Assembly (NCBI RefSeq): GCF_024498175.1
Contig: NZ_CP101823.1
Span: 3,292,987 to 3,356,986, forward strand
Direction of reading: 5' to 3'
Length of the DNA stretch: 64,000 bases
Source of the DNA: Haloplanus salinarum
GTDB lineage: Archaea; Halobacteriota; Halobacteria; Halobacteriales; Haloferacaceae
A program made the translations under genes and the position numbers. The stretch's first letter is position 1; each line of letters starts with the position of its first letter. Below, piece after piece: positions 50,113 to 59,183 of the stretch. The notes beneath the pieces were generated by a model. It was not told where the DNA came from and did not search any database. It saw only the letters and a list, made by a program, of their open reading frames with translations.

Positions 50113-52338
50113 ATGGACGACGGTGACCCAACCGGTCTCCGCCGCCGGGCTCTCCTCGGCACCCTCGCCGGCGCGGGCACCGCGTCGCTGGCCGGCTGTC
50201 CCGCGCCCGGCGACGGCGGCGACGGCGGCACCGACACCGACACCGGGACGGCGACCGCGACACCCGACCCGGAGACGGCCCGCCGCTTCGCCGAGCGGTT
50301 CGCGCCCACTTTCGGCTTCGACGCCGCCGAACAGTGGTTTCCGACCGATCCGCGGCCGTACACGGCCGAGCAGGACGACGAGACGGTCGTCGACGGGTTC
50401 GCCGCCCTCGACGGCTACACCCGCGCTGCCGCCGAGGCGGACGCGCCCCCGGATCCCACCGTCTTCTACCACGTCGTCGAGTACGAGGCGTCGCCGCTCA
50501 CGGTCGTCCAGTACTGGTACTACTCGGCGTTCGACCAGTTCACGACCAACTTCCACTGGCACGACTGGGAGGTGCTGCACGTCTTCGTCGACACCGACGC
50601 CGACGAGCCACAGCTGTTCGTCGCGAGCTCTCACTCGTCGCGGGTGCCGAACAACGAGTTCCTCGACCCCCCGCCGGACCGGGTGCCACGGATCCTCTCG
50701 GAGCTCGGTTCGCACTCCAGTGCGCTGTCGCTGAACGACCGCCGAAACAGCTTTCAGCGGCTCCCGCTCGACGACCTGACGGCCGACATCACGAACCGCG
50801 CGGTCGGGCTCGCCGAGCAGCTCGCGGAGCTCCCGGCGGCCTACGGCCTCCCGCGCGACGAGGGGCTGCGGCTCCCCTACGTCGTCCCCGAACTCGACGG
50901 ATCGCCGATCTACGACCACGAACGCCTCCCGGCCGTCGACCGCGACGCCCTCGTCGACGAGACGCTGACGATCCGGTCGTTCGACGCGCTGTCGAATCCC
51001 CCGTCGGACCTCCCGGCCCGCGAGACGGACGTCGTCTTCGGCCCCGCCGCCGACGCGACACCCGACGGCGACGCCGACGTCACCTACGACCTCGTCTCGA
51101 CGACCGAACTCGAGGACATCGCGGCCTTCACCGGCCCGCAGTTAAGCTTCGAGTTCGTCATCCCCGAGTTCGCCGAGGACGCCGTCGCGGGCCACATCAC
51201 GACGGCCGGGACGCCGTGGCAGCAGGACCGCTACGACGACCCCGTCGCGGACATCACCGAGCCGGTCCACCGGGCGGCGCTCGCCGACCGGTACGACGCC
51301 GTCTCCCCGCCCGCCCCGGTCAACGACATCGTGGCGACGGTCACCGAAGTCGTGCAGTCGCCGGACGCCCCCGACAGCGCCGGGGTCACGACGGCCGAGA
51401 CGACCCTGGAGGCCATCGCCCTCCTCCGGAGCGACCCCGTCGCCGCCCCGACCTTCCGCGGCGTGGCGATGCTCCGCGGCGTCGAGACCAGGTCCCACCG
51501 GCTGACGATCAACGGCGCCGGCCTCGCCCCTCACGAGGAACCGGTCGAGGTGGGCAGCGACGGGGACACGCCCGACGACGTGACCACGAGCGGGGGTCCG
51601 ACGCCGACCGTCACCGGCACCGACGACGTCGCCCGGACCGCCACCCTCGCCGGCGTCGACGGCGAGATTCCGCTCGTCCCCCGCGGCGAGGCGACCAAAG
51701 TCGAGGTCGACACCGAGGGCGCCGACACCGAACTGACGGCCCTCGCCGTCGACGACGACTTCGGCGGCCGGCTCTACGAGGCGTCGCTGTCGGGCCCCGA
51801 CGCCGTCTACGTCCACCGGAGTGGTGCCTACACGGCCGAGGTCCGGGACGCCGACGACGCCGTCGGCGCCTTCCGCGTCAACCCCGACGCCGCCGACCCG
51901 GCTCCGGTCCGGATCGACCGCCCGCGCACCGGGAAGGCGTCGCTCGCGTCGTTCGTCGCCGCGATCACCGACGAGACGGCCGAGGGGCTGGCGTCGGTCG
52001 GCGACACCGACGACGACGACGGCTCGCCGTCCGACGACGACGCCTCCTCGGAGCGTGGGGACGGCGGCGGCAGCGAGACCAGTACGCTCGGCGGACTACT
52101 GCGGGCGATGGAGGCGGTCAGCGGGGCCGCGTCGCGGGCCGCCGAGCGGGCCGAACGGGGTGACCGCGGCGGCACTGATCGGGCACTCGACGCCCTGGCC
52201 GCCAACCTCCAGCGTGCGGTCGAGCGCTTCGACGGCCTCCGGGAGACGCTCCCCGAACCCGCCGCCGAAGCGGCCGACCGCCGGCTCCGACAGGCCCAGC
52301 GGCGCACCGAACAGGCCGCCGCGGCCGAGAAGCTCTAA
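50113..52338 (+). CDS. Tat lipoprotein with an NPP1/Vps62-like HDWE domain
   Basis: 741 residues from ATG 50113 (GTG 50104 is possible). LRRRALLGTLAGAGTASLAG plus Cys is a twin-Arg lipobox signal. Residues ~100-170 read FYHVVEYEASPLTVVQYWYY and FHWHDWEVLHVFVDTD, the HxHDWE arrangement seen in NPP1 and Vps62-like extracellular proteins. The long middle is β-rich, and the C-terminus (~640-740) is a disordered DDDD stretch then a coiled coil (RAAERAERGDRGGTDRALDA). No enzyme can be named; it is a surface-anchored protein. Its stop overlaps that of purQ. Confidence 0.82.
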   Translation: MDDGDPTGLRRRALLGTLAGAGTASLAGCPAPGDGGDGGTDTDTGTATATPDPETARRFAERFAPTFGFDAAEQWFPTDPRPYTAEQDDETVVDGFAALDGYTRAAAEADAPPDPTVFYHVVEYEASPLTVVQYWYYSAFDQFTTNFHWHDWEVLHVFVDTDADEPQLFVASSHSSRVPNNEFLDPPPDRVPRILSELGSHSSALSLNDRRNSFQRLPLDDLTADITNRAVGLAEQLAELPAAYGLPRDEGLRLPYVVPELDGSPIYDHERLPAVDRDALVDETLTIRSFDALSNPPSDLPARETDVVFGPAADATPDGDADVTYDLVSTTELEDIAAFTGPQLSFEFVIPEFAEDAVAGHITTAGTPWQQDRYDDPVADITEPVHRAALADRYDAVSPPAPVNDIVATVTEVVQSPDAPDSAGVTTAETTLEAIALLRSDPVAAPTFRGVAMLRGVETRSHRLTINGAGLAPHEEPVEVGSDGDTPDDVTTSGGPTPTVTGTDDVARTATLAGVDGEIPLVPRGEATKVEVDTEGADTELTALAVDDDFGGRLYEASLSGPDAVYVHRSGAYTAEVRDADDAVGAFRVNPDAADPAPVRIDRPRTGKASLASFVAAITDETAEGLASVGDTDDDDGSPSDDDASSERGDGGGSETSTLGGLLRAMEAVSGAASRAAERAERGDRGGTDRALDALAANLQRAVERFDGLRETLPEPAAEAADRRLRQAQRRTEQAAAAEKL

Positions 52339-53027
52339 ACGGTCGCCGCCGGCCGCTCGAAGCCGCGGAGCAGCCCCGCGCCGTCCGTACCGCCGAGGTC
52401 CGGGAGCGTCGCCCGCTCCGGGTGGGGCATCATCACGGCCACGGTCTCCCGGTCGCCGATGACGCCGGCCACGTTCCCCCGCGAGCCGTTGGGGTTGGCG
52501 GCGTCGGTGACCGCGCCGTCGGCGTCGCAGTACCGCAGGAAGATCCGGTCCTCCTCGACCAGTCGGTCGTAGGTCTCGTCGTCGGCCTCGAATCGCCCCT
52601 CGCCGTGGGCGATGGGGAGTTCGAGCACCGCGCCCTCGTCGTAGGCGGCGGTCCACGGCGTATCGGCGTTCTCGACGCGAACGTGGACGCGCTCACACTG
52701 GAAGCGCGCGCTCCGGTTGATCGTGAACGCGCCGGGGGTCAACCCCGCCTCGCAGCCGATCTGGGCGCCGTTGCAGACGCCGAGGACCGGCACCCCCTCG
52801 CTCGCGGCCTCGCGGATCGACTCGACGATCGGTGTGCGGGCGGCCATCACGCCGGCTCGGAGGTAGTCGCCGTAGGAGAAGCCACCGGGGAGCATGACGC
52901 CCGTCGCGTCGGCGGGGAGGCCGTCCTCGTACCAGACGCGTTCGGCGTCGATGTCGAGATGCGAGAGGGCGCGCACCGAGTCCCGGTCGCAGTTGCTCCC
53001 GCCGAACTGGATCACCGCGACCGTCAT
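52335..53027 (-). CDS. purQ: Phosphoribosylformylglycinamidine synthase, glutaminase subunit PurQ
   Basis: 230 residues. Class I amidotransferase: nucleophile C85 in LGVCNGAQIG, and the His/Glu pair in MMPHPERATLPD. IQFGGSNCDRDSVRAL opens the family. PurQ supplies ammonia to PurL in the fourth step of purine synthesis, with PurS as the bridge. It overlaps the purS stop by 4 nt; purL is not in this window. Confidence 0.96.
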   Translation of the reverse strand: MTVAVIQFGGSNCDRDSVRALSHLDIDAERVWYEDGLPADATGVMLPGGFSYGDYLRAGVMAARTPIVESIREAASEGVPVLGVCNGAQIGCEAGLTPGAFTINRSARFQCERVHVRVENADTPWTAAYDEGAVLELPIAHGEGRFEADDETYDRLVEEDRIFLRYCDADGAVTDAANPNGSRGNVAGVIGDRETVAVMMPHPERATLPDLGGTDGAGLLRGFERPAATV

Positions 53028-53275
53028 CGGTCCTCGACCGCGACCTCGTAGTCGTGGATGGTCGGGTTCGCGAGCAGTCGTTCGGCCATCTCGTCGGCGC
53101 GGTCGGCCGCCTCCTCGGCCGACGCCGCGTCGAGGTCGATCTCGAACCGGTCGGCCGACCGGAGGTCGTCGAGTTCGAACCCGAGTCGTTCGAGCGCGCG
53201 CTGGGTCGTCTCCGCCTCGGGATCGAGGACGCCCCGCTTGAGTCGGACCGTGACCGTGGCGGTGTACTCCGTCAT
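53024..53275 (-). CDS. purS: Phosphoribosylformylglycinamidine synthase subunit PurS
   Basis: 83 residues: TVRLKRGVLDPEAETTQRAL, LGFELDDLRSADRFEIDLDA, then the helix and DYEVAVEDR end. PurS forms the scaffold between PurL and PurQ. It starts the two-gene operon purS-purQ. Confidence 0.95.
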   Translation of the reverse strand: MTEYTATVTVRLKRGVLDPEAETTQRALERLGFELDDLRSADRFEIDLDAASAEEAADRADEMAERLLANPTIHDYEVAVEDR

Positions 53276-53369
53276 CGGTCGACCCTGCGCGGCCGCGGGG
53301 GAAAGCCGTTTTGGAGTCGCCGCCGTGCTCGGCCGGTTGCTATACGTGCCTGCCGCCGCTACGGTCGGT

Positions 53370-53501
53370 ATGTCCGTCCACGGGATCGACTGGTTCCACC
53401 ACCTCTTTCTCGTGGTCCTCTCGGCGCTCGCCGCGCTCGTGCTCTACCGGTTCGTGACGCTCCTGATCGCCGGCCTTCCGTGGCCCGCCACGCTCCCCTA
53501 G
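53370..53501 (+). CDS. 43-residue single-helix membrane protein
   Basis: ATG 53370 to a TAG at 53501: [20 protein letters not shown] then [20 protein letters not shown]. One or two short helices after an N-terminal HGIDWFHH. The ends look like a real membrane peptide and the stop shares a CTAG with that of purC. Unknown role. Confidence 0.65.
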   Translation: MSVHGIDWFHHLFLVVLSALAALVLYRFVTLLIAGLPWPATLP

Positions 53502-54511
53502 AGGTCGCGCACGGCGTCGACGGCACCGCCGATGTCCGGCGCGTCGAACCACGCCTCGCCGGTGTAGGCGTTCGCCCCCGCGGTGTACATCTCGGCGACC
53601 GTCTCGACGACGCCGTCGGGGAGCGGCTCCGGATCGACGTCACAGAGCGGCCGCCAGTCGGCCACGCCCCGCTCGTCGGCCGCGGCCTTCGCCGCGCTCA
53701 CCGCGTCGACCCACTCCGGGTGGTAGCGCTTGTAATACTGGCGCACCACCTCCTTGGACACCTCCTGTCCGCCGTACGCGAAGCGGTTCTCGTCGAACGT
53801 CCCGACCACGTCGGCCACCTTCACCGTCCCGTCGACGTAGCAACACTCGATCTTGCCGTCCTCGTGGACGAAGCCCGCCGCTTCGGCCCGTTCGGTGACG
53901 ATCCGGTTCACCTCCCGGGCCAGGTCCGCCAGGGCGTCCACGTCGGCGGCGCCGGCGATCCGGTCCGCTTCCGTGCGGTCGAGGTAGCGGTCCTGCTCCT
54001 CGTACTTCGTCGAGAACTCGACGACCGGCTTCGGGAGGTCGACCGGTTCCCCCGGCCACGTGTCCATCTCCAGCCCGTAGTCGCGTGGCTCCCCTCGCGT
54101 CCGCAGGCTCGATCCCACGGGCACCGTGTTCCGGAAGACGATCTCCAGGGGGATCAGGTAGTTCTCGCCCGCCGCCCCGTGGAAGGCGTCGTAGTCGTAG
54201 CGCCCGTCCCGGAAGGGCAGGTCCGGCACCCGCACGAGTTCGATGGCGAGTTCGCGCGGCGGGTCGTCGAGGTCGGCCAGCGGGACGGCGTCCGGGCCGA
54301 CGCCGCGGTAGTGGGTGGCGACGCCCGCCGACTCCAGCAACTCGAAGTTGAACGCCCCCATCGTACAGAGGCTCCGGCCCTTCTCCGGGATCGCGTCGGG
54401 CATCGGCCCCCAGTCGAACACGGAGTAGTCGTCGGTGAAGGCGAAGCGTCCCCGGCCCGTCGCCGTCGCCGTCGGTTCGCGCTCGACGCGGAACTCCTTG
54501 ACGCTCGTCAT
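53498..54511 (-). CDS. purC: SAICAR synthetase PurC
   Basis: 337 residues from ATG 54511. [60 protein letters not shown] and [18 protein letters not shown] are family regions for ATP and CAIR/aspartate binding. It makes SAICAR in purine synthesis. Longer than bacterial PurC, as usual for haloarchaea. purS-purQ is next on the same strand, with a small reverse-facing gene between. Confidence 0.93.
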   Translation of the reverse strand: MTSVKEFRVEREPTATATGRGRFAFTDDYSVFDWGPMPDAIPEKGRSLCTMGAFNFELLESAGVATHYRGVGPDAVPLADLDDPPRELAIELVRVPDLPFRDGRYDYDAFHGAAGENYLIPLEIVFRNTVPVGSSLRTRGEPRDYGLEMDTWPGEPVDLPKPVVEFSTKYEEQDRYLDRTEADRIAGAADVDALADLAREVNRIVTERAEAAGFVHEDGKIECCYVDGTVKVADVVGTFDENRFAYGGQEVSKEVVRQYYKRYHPEWVDAVSAAKAAADERGVADWRPLCDVDPEPLPDGVVETVAEMYTAGANAYTGEAWFDAPDIGGAVDAVRDL

Positions 54512-54611
54512 GGCGGGAGTGGCGCGCGCCGCGGGCAAGAACCTTTTCGAAGCCGCCCGGACGCCGTCGAATCCCCACCGTTATGTCGATCGAATCCCAA
54601 CCCGGGTTTAA

Positions 54612-55232
54612 ATGGGCCTCCTCGAAGACAAGTCCCGGGCGCGGCTGTTCTACAAGTACCTCTCGACGGTGTACGACCGCGTCAACCCGTTCATCTGGAA
54701 CGAGGAGATGCGCGCCGAGGCGCTCGAACTCCTCGATCTCGACCCCGACGACCGGGTGCTGGACGTGGGCTGTGGCACGGGCTTCGGCACCGAGGGACTG
54801 CTCCAGTACACCGACGACGTCCACGGGCTGGACCAGAGCATCCACCAGATGGAGAAGGCCTTCGAGAAGTTCGGGCGCACCGACGAGGTGAACTTCTACC
54901 GCGGCGACGCCGAACGGCTCCCCTTCGCGGACGACAGCTTCGACGCCGTCTGGTCCTCGGGCTCGATCGAGTACTGGCCCAACCCGGTGGACGCCCTCGC
55001 GGAGTTTCGGCGGGTCGTCAGGCCCGGCGGGCCGGTGCTGGTCGTCGGCCCCAACTACCCCAGTAGCACGGTCTTCCAGCGTCTCGCCGACGCAATCATG
55101 CTCTTCTACGACGAGGCGGAGGCCGACCGGATGTTCGCCGAGGCCGGCTTCCCCGACGTCGAACACGTGACGATGGGACCGACGTACAACCCCGAAATCG
55201 CGATCACGACGCTCGCGCGCGCCCCCGAGTAA
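54612..55232 (+). CDS. SAM-dependent methyltransferase of the MPBQ/MSBQ (quinone) type
   Basis: 206 residues. Motif I VLDVGCGTGFGTEGLL, motif II DSFDAVWSSGSIEYWPNP and VVRPGGPVLVVGPNY. The opening DKSRARLFYKYLSTVYDRVN and PTYNPEIAITTLARA are close to methyltransferases of plastoquinone, menaquinone and tocopherol synthesis. A role in menaquinone or another lipid quinone is likely; substrate not proven. The ATG at 54612 is preferred to an upstream one. The stop abuts the convergent gene. Confidence 0.85.
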   Translation: MGLLEDKSRARLFYKYLSTVYDRVNPFIWNEEMRAEALELLDLDPDDRVLDVGCGTGFGTEGLLQYTDDVHGLDQSIHQMEKAFEKFGRTDEVNFYRGDAERLPFADDSFDAVWSSGSIEYWPNPVDALAEFRRVVRPGGPVLVVGPNYPSSTVFQRLADAIMLFYDEAEADRMFAEAGFPDVEHVTMGPTYNPEIAITTLARAPE

Positions 55233-55661
55233 TCAGGCGGTCGCGGACAGGACGACGAGTCGCCGTCCCTCGCGTCGCAGTTCGACGGTCACGCGGTCCC
55301 CGGCGTCGATCGACGGCCGGTTCGTCGACGCGACGCGGAACGACGCCCGCTCGCCGGACCCCCAGGTCGGATCGGCGCCGGCGTTGAACGGCCCGGTCGG
55401 GCCGGGGCGGAACCCCCGTGCCGAAAAGAAGGGTATCGGCGGCTGGTGGGCGAGTGGCGTCCCGTCGACGCGGACGCGAACCGTCAGGCGACGCACGTCG
55501 ACCGCGGCGCCACGGTTGGTGAGGGTGATCCGATCCCCCTCGACCGCGAGGGTCGGGGCGACGGTCGTCGAGTCGGCGGGGAGCGTCCCGAGCGAGACGC
55601 CGACGACGGCGAGGGCGAGGACGACGGCGACGGGAAGCCCCACCGCGGTCCGGACGGCCAT
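55233..55661 (-). CDS. Secreted or membrane-anchored protein, unknown
   Basis: 142 residues. Hydrophobic N-terminus (VGLPVAVVLALAVVGVSLGT) then a β-sandwich-like part: TLAVEGDRITLTNRGAAVDV, RRLTVRVRVDGTPLAHQPPI, SGERASFRVASTNRPSIDAG and DRVTVELRREGRRLVVL. Resembles haloarchaeal pilin-like or surface small proteins, but no pilin signal. It follows the larger secreted protein by 16 nt and is in the same operon. Confidence 0.72.
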   Translation of the reverse strand: MAVRTAVGLPVAVVLALAVVGVSLGTLPADSTTVAPTLAVEGDRITLTNRGAAVDVRRLTVRVRVDGTPLAHQPPIPFFSARGFRPGPTGPFNAGADPTWGSGERASFRVASTNRPSIDAGDRVTVELRREGRRLVVLSATA

Positions 55662-55677
55662 GGGCCGACTGCCCCCG

Positions 55678-57033
55678 TCATCGGGTATGAAGGTCCGCGA
55701 CGGACGTCGTCGCGGTACTCGTCGGCGTCCCGTTGACGCCGTCCCCGGACCGATCGCGCGGCACCACTCGCGGGGGCTCGCCCGGCGCCACGACGGTGCT
55801 GACGTTCTCCCCGCGGGCCTCGACGGTGACGGTGTACTGCCGGTTGGGCGAGAGCGTCCAGAGCGTGCCGTCGCTGCCGGTCGTGCCGATCCGCTCGGGC
55901 GGGGTCGGTCCCGCCTTGACCCGGACGGTCGCGTCCACGGGGTCGCCGGTCGTCGGATCGCTGGCCTGCACCTGCACCGGCCCGCCGGGGTAGGTGTGGT
56001 TGACGACGAGCCTGACGCCGTCGCCGGTCGCTTCGAGGCGCCGGTCCGCGACGACCGCCTCCAGCGGGTGTCGCTGGTGTTCGGCGTAGACGAGCCGGGC
56101 GTCGCTGTCGACGAAGGCCGTCAGGTCGCCACGGCTGTGGCCGATCCTGACGGGGTAGGTCTCGCCGCCGCCGAACACCTGCGTCTGCTCGCGTGTCGTG
56201 TTCCAGATCACGGGATAGCCGTCGGCGACGATGTCGAGGGCGACTTCGAGTTCGATGGCGTCGCCGGCGCCGTTCCGGAGGTCGCCGCGGTACGCCTCCC
56301 GGACGTACGCGTCGTCGACGACGGTCGAGACGACGACGCTCGCGGACCCGGTCGCGACGTAGAACCGGTGCGGGGCGGCTTCCCCGTCGAGGACCGCCCG
56401 AGCGTGTGCCCGGACCGGCCCGTCGAACGCCGAGAGGCGATTGCCGATCGAGGCGAGTCGACCGCGGTCGACGTCGAACCCGCGGGTGTCCGCGACCAAC
56501 GCCTCCAGTCGCGCCCGTCGTTCGCCGAGTTCCTCGCCGACGATGCTGATCCGGACCAGGACGACCAGCAGTTCCCGGGCGGTCAACTCGCCTTGCCCGT
56601 ACGCCTCGACCGCGGCGGTCTGTCTGTCGTCGAGGTCGTCGACCGCCGTCTCGAGGTCGCGAAGCGCCGTCCGCAGGCGCTCGCGCCGCAGTTCCGTCGT
56701 CTCGGCGCGCTGGACGCGCTCGACCATCGCGAGCGTCCGGAAGCGCTCGGTCGTCGCGTTGGCCGAGAGGCCGACCGAGGGCCCGAGGTCGACGTAGTGT
56801 TCGTCGACCCCCGACCGCTCGACCGATCCGGCCGGGACGTCGAGAACGTTGATTTGCCCGGGGGACGATCCGTTGTCGTCGGTCTGGGCGACGGTCGGAT
56901 CGTCGAGCGCCGGCGGTGCGGTTCCGGTCCGGTCGGGTGACCGCTCGACGGCGGCGGTCTCCCCGAGACCGCCCGCGGCCCCGACCGCGGCGGAGAGGAG
57001 GAGGGCAACCACGAGAACGGGGAGGGCTCTCAT
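55678..57033 (-). CDS. Secreted haloarchaeal protein with coiled-coil and Ig-like parts
   Basis: 451 residues. Signal MRALPVLVVALLLSAAVGAA. Residues ~90-190 are helical (ETTELRRERLRTALRDLETA). Middle β-rich part IELEVALDIVADGYPVIWNT, and an Ig-like end (VKAGPTPPERIGTTGSDGTL). Ends in TSVADLHTR with no anchor. Family unknown (a haloarchaeal DUF). Likely outside the cell, in an operon with 55233. Confidence 0.75.
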   Translation of the reverse strand: MRALPVLVVALLLSAAVGAAGGLGETAAVERSPDRTGTAPPALDDPTVAQTDDNGSSPGQINVLDVPAGSVERSGVDEHYVDLGPSVGLSANATTERFRTLAMVERVQRAETTELRRERLRTALRDLETAVDDLDDRQTAAVEAYGQGELTARELLVVLVRISIVGEELGERRARLEALVADTRGFDVDRGRLASIGNRLSAFDGPVRAHARAVLDGEAAPHRFYVATGSASVVVSTVVDDAYVREAYRGDLRNGAGDAIELEVALDIVADGYPVIWNTTREQTQVFGGGETYPVRIGHSRGDLTAFVDSDARLVYAEHQRHPLEAVVADRRLEATGDGVRLVVNHTYPGGPVQVQASDPTTGDPVDATVRVKAGPTPPERIGTTGSDGTLWTLSPNRQYTVTVEARGENVSTVVAPGEPPRVVPRDRSGDGVNGTPTSTATTSVADLHTR

Positions 57034-57055
57034 CGGCCGTCGGTACAGTCGCCTG

Positions 57056-57065
57056 CTACTAAAAC
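57056..57065 (-). promoter_or_regulatory. TATA-like box of the secreted protein operon
   Basis: GTTTTAGTAG on the reverse strand, 23-32 nt before ATG 57033. Confidence 0.6.
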
Positions 57066-57082
57066 CCCGCCTTCCGTCTCAC

Positions 57083-57091
57083 GTCTGACGC
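57083..57091. promoter_or_regulatory. GTCTGACGC motif in the divergent region
   Basis: The same half-site as near salactin and the CdpA-like gene, located between the genes at 57033 (reverse) and 57163 (forward). Confidence 0.35.
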
Positions 57092-57162
57092 CCGCTATCT
57101 CGCCGACAGGGCCTCTCTGACGATGGAAAGCGTTTTCCCGTCTCATCGAGACGCACGAAGTA

Positions 57163-58350
57163 ATGCGGATCGCCGCGTCCCTCCTCGCCCTCCTGATCCT
57201 CCTGTCCGGGGCGTTCCCCGCGGTCGCAGTCGACGGGACCGACGCCCCCGCCGCACCGGGACAGGCGGGTGCCGCCACGCCGTCGCCCGCCGACCGTCCG
57301 GCGCTCGCCGGCCCCGCCCATGCCCGCATCGACAACCCGACCGTCACCGAAATCTACCTCGCCCCCGACCCCGGGGGCGACGCCCGCTGGACCGTCTCGC
57401 TCCGGTACAACCTCTCCTCGGAGGCCGATCGGGCGGCGTTCGACCGCTACGGTCGGGCCTTCGAGGCCGGCGACGCCGGCGTCGGCCTCGACGTCGACTT
57501 CTTCCGGACGCTCGCGGACGAGGCGAGTCGAGCCACCGACCGGGAGATGTCGATCCGGAACCCCACCCGGAACGCCACCGTCGACAACGGCACCGGCGTG
57601 CTCAGCCTCTCGTTCACTTGGACGAACTTCGTCACCGACACCGAGGACGGCTTCGTCATCGAGGACGCGGTGTTGATGCCCGGCGACCGGACCTGGCTCG
57701 CCTCCATCGAACCCTCGCAGCGACTGGTCGTCGAGACACCCACGGAGTATCAGGTCACTGACACGCGGTTCGGCCTCGACAACGGCTCGGTCGTCGTCGA
57801 GGGGCCCCACACCTTCGAGGAACCGCTGACCATCTCCTACCAGCGGACCGCTCCCGAGGAACCGAACGGTCAGTCGCCGCCGTGGTCGCTGATCGGTGGC
57901 GCGCTCCTGGTCGGCCTGGGTCTCGCCGTCGCCGTCTACGTCCGCCGTCGGCGTGACGGGACGTCGCCCCCGACGGCCGACCGCGGGACCGACGGGGCCG
58001 CGGCCGGCGACGACGCCGAGGTCAGCGCCGCCGACACCGAGGCGCCGGCCGAGGACGTGGCCGCGGAGGCCGATACCGACGCCGACACCGCGGACGACGA
58101 CACGGAGGCGTCGGCGGGCGACGAAACGGCCGTCGATCCCTCCCTGCTCTCCGACGAGGAGCGCGTCGAACGCCTCCTGACCGAGAACGGGGGGCGGATG
58201 AAACAGGCCCGGATCGTCCGCGAGACGGGGTGGTCGGACGCCAAGGTCTCCCAACTGCTCTCGACGATGGCAGACGACGGCCGGATCGAGAAGCTCAGAC
58301 TCGGCCGCGAGAACCTCATCTCGCTGCCGGACGATGACACGGAGACGTAA
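57163..58350 (+). CDS. Membrane-bound winged-helix regulator with an extracellular sensor-like domain
   Basis: 395 residues. Signal peptide (MRIAASLLALLILLSGAFPA), an extracellular β-rich domain (EIYLAPDPGGDARWTVSLRY, SFTWTNFVTDTEDGFVIEDA), one membrane helix (WSLIGGALLVGLGLAVAVYV), a ~60-residue acidic linker, and a C-terminal winged helix: SDEERVERLLTENGGRMKQA, RIVRETGWSDAKVSQLLSTM, GRIEKLRLGRENLISLP. The order of parts puts the DNA-binding domain inside. A signal across the membrane would reach DNA directly. Halophile families of this architecture are known (DUF7345/DUF7343 combination, recalled). Confidence 0.85.
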   Translation: MRIAASLLALLILLSGAFPAVAVDGTDAPAAPGQAGAATPSPADRPALAGPAHARIDNPTVTEIYLAPDPGGDARWTVSLRYNLSSEADRAAFDRYGRAFEAGDAGVGLDVDFFRTLADEASRATDREMSIRNPTRNATVDNGTGVLSLSFTWTNFVTDTEDGFVIEDAVLMPGDRTWLASIEPSQRLVVETPTEYQVTDTRFGLDNGSVVVEGPHTFEEPLTISYQRTAPEEPNGQSPPWSLIGGALLVGLGLAVAVYVRRRRDGTSPPTADRGTDGAAAGDDAEVSAADTEAPAEDVAAEADTDADTADDDTEASAGDETAVDPSLLSDEERVERLLTENGGRMKQARIVRETGWSDAKVSQLLSTMADDGRIEKLRLGRENLISLPDDDTET

Positions 58351-58361
58351 CTTCGGAAAAC

Positions 58362-58370
58362 GTTTACACT
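58362..58370 (+). promoter_or_regulatory. TATA-like box of etfBA
   Basis: GTTTACACT, 22-30 nt before ATG 58392. Confidence 0.6.
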
Positions 58371-58391
58371 CCGCCCCGGAACGGATCGATC

Positions 58392-59183
58392 ATGAAGGTT
58401 CTCGTGACCGTCAAGGAGGTCGCCGAAGTCGCCGACGACTTCGAGATCGAGGGGCTGACCATCCCGGAGAAGTTCCTCGAGTACGACCTCAACGAGTGGG
58501 ACGACTACGCCGTCGAGGCCGCGGTCCGGATCGCGGAGGACCGCGACGAGGACGTGGAGGTCGTCGCCGTCACGGTCGGCCCCGAGCGCAGCGAGGAGAC
58601 GATCCGCATGGCCCTGGCGAAGGGGGTCGACCGCGCGGTCCGGATCTGGGACGATTCGCTGGCCGAGGCGGGGCTGGTCGCTCCGACCGCCACCGCCCGC
58701 GTCCTCGCGGCGGTCGCCGAGGACGAGGACCCGGACCTCGTCCTGTCGGGCGTGCAGGCCGCCGACGACGGCTTCGGCGCGACGGGCGTCGCCCTCGCGG
58801 AACACCTCGACTACGCGTGGGCCGCGGTCGTCAACGCGTTGGAACTCGACGACGGGACGGCGTCGGTGCGACGGGAACTCGAGGGTGGTGTCGAGGAACT
58901 CACCACCGTCCCCCTGCCCGCGGTCCTCACGATCCAGACGGGGATCAACGACCCGCGGTACGCGAGTCTGCGGGGGATCAGACAGGCCCAGCGGAAGGAA
59001 CTCGACGTCCGGACGCTCGCCGACCTCGGCCTCGATCCGTCGGTCCTCGACGGCGACCTGACGCTCGCCGGGATGGCGAAACCCGAGAGCGAGTCGGACG
59101 TCACGCTGTTCGAGGGGAGCGCGGCGGAGGCGGCGGCCGACCTCGAGACGGTCCTGCGGGACGCGGGGGTGGGCGCGGAATGA
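58392..59183 (+). CDS. etfB: Electron transfer flavoprotein β subunit
   Basis: 263 residues. MKVLVTVKEVAEVADDFEIE, LNEWDDYAVEAAVRIAEDRD, DLVLSGVQAADDGFGATGVA and the β-subunit signature LPAVLTIQTGINDPRYASLR. Together with EtfA it carries electrons from acyl-CoA dehydrogenases to the quinone pool. The next start overlaps its stop (ATGA). Confidence 0.95.
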   Translation: MKVLVTVKEVAEVADDFEIEGLTIPEKFLEYDLNEWDDYAVEAAVRIAEDRDEDVEVVAVTVGPERSEETIRMALAKGVDRAVRIWDDSLAEAGLVAPTATARVLAAVAEDEDPDLVLSGVQAADDGFGATGVALAEHLDYAWAAVVNALELDDGTASVRRELEGGVEELTTVPLPAVLTIQTGINDPRYASLRGIRQAQRKELDVRTLADLGLDPSVLDGDLTLAGMAKPESESDVTLFEGSAAEAAADLETVLRDAGVGAE

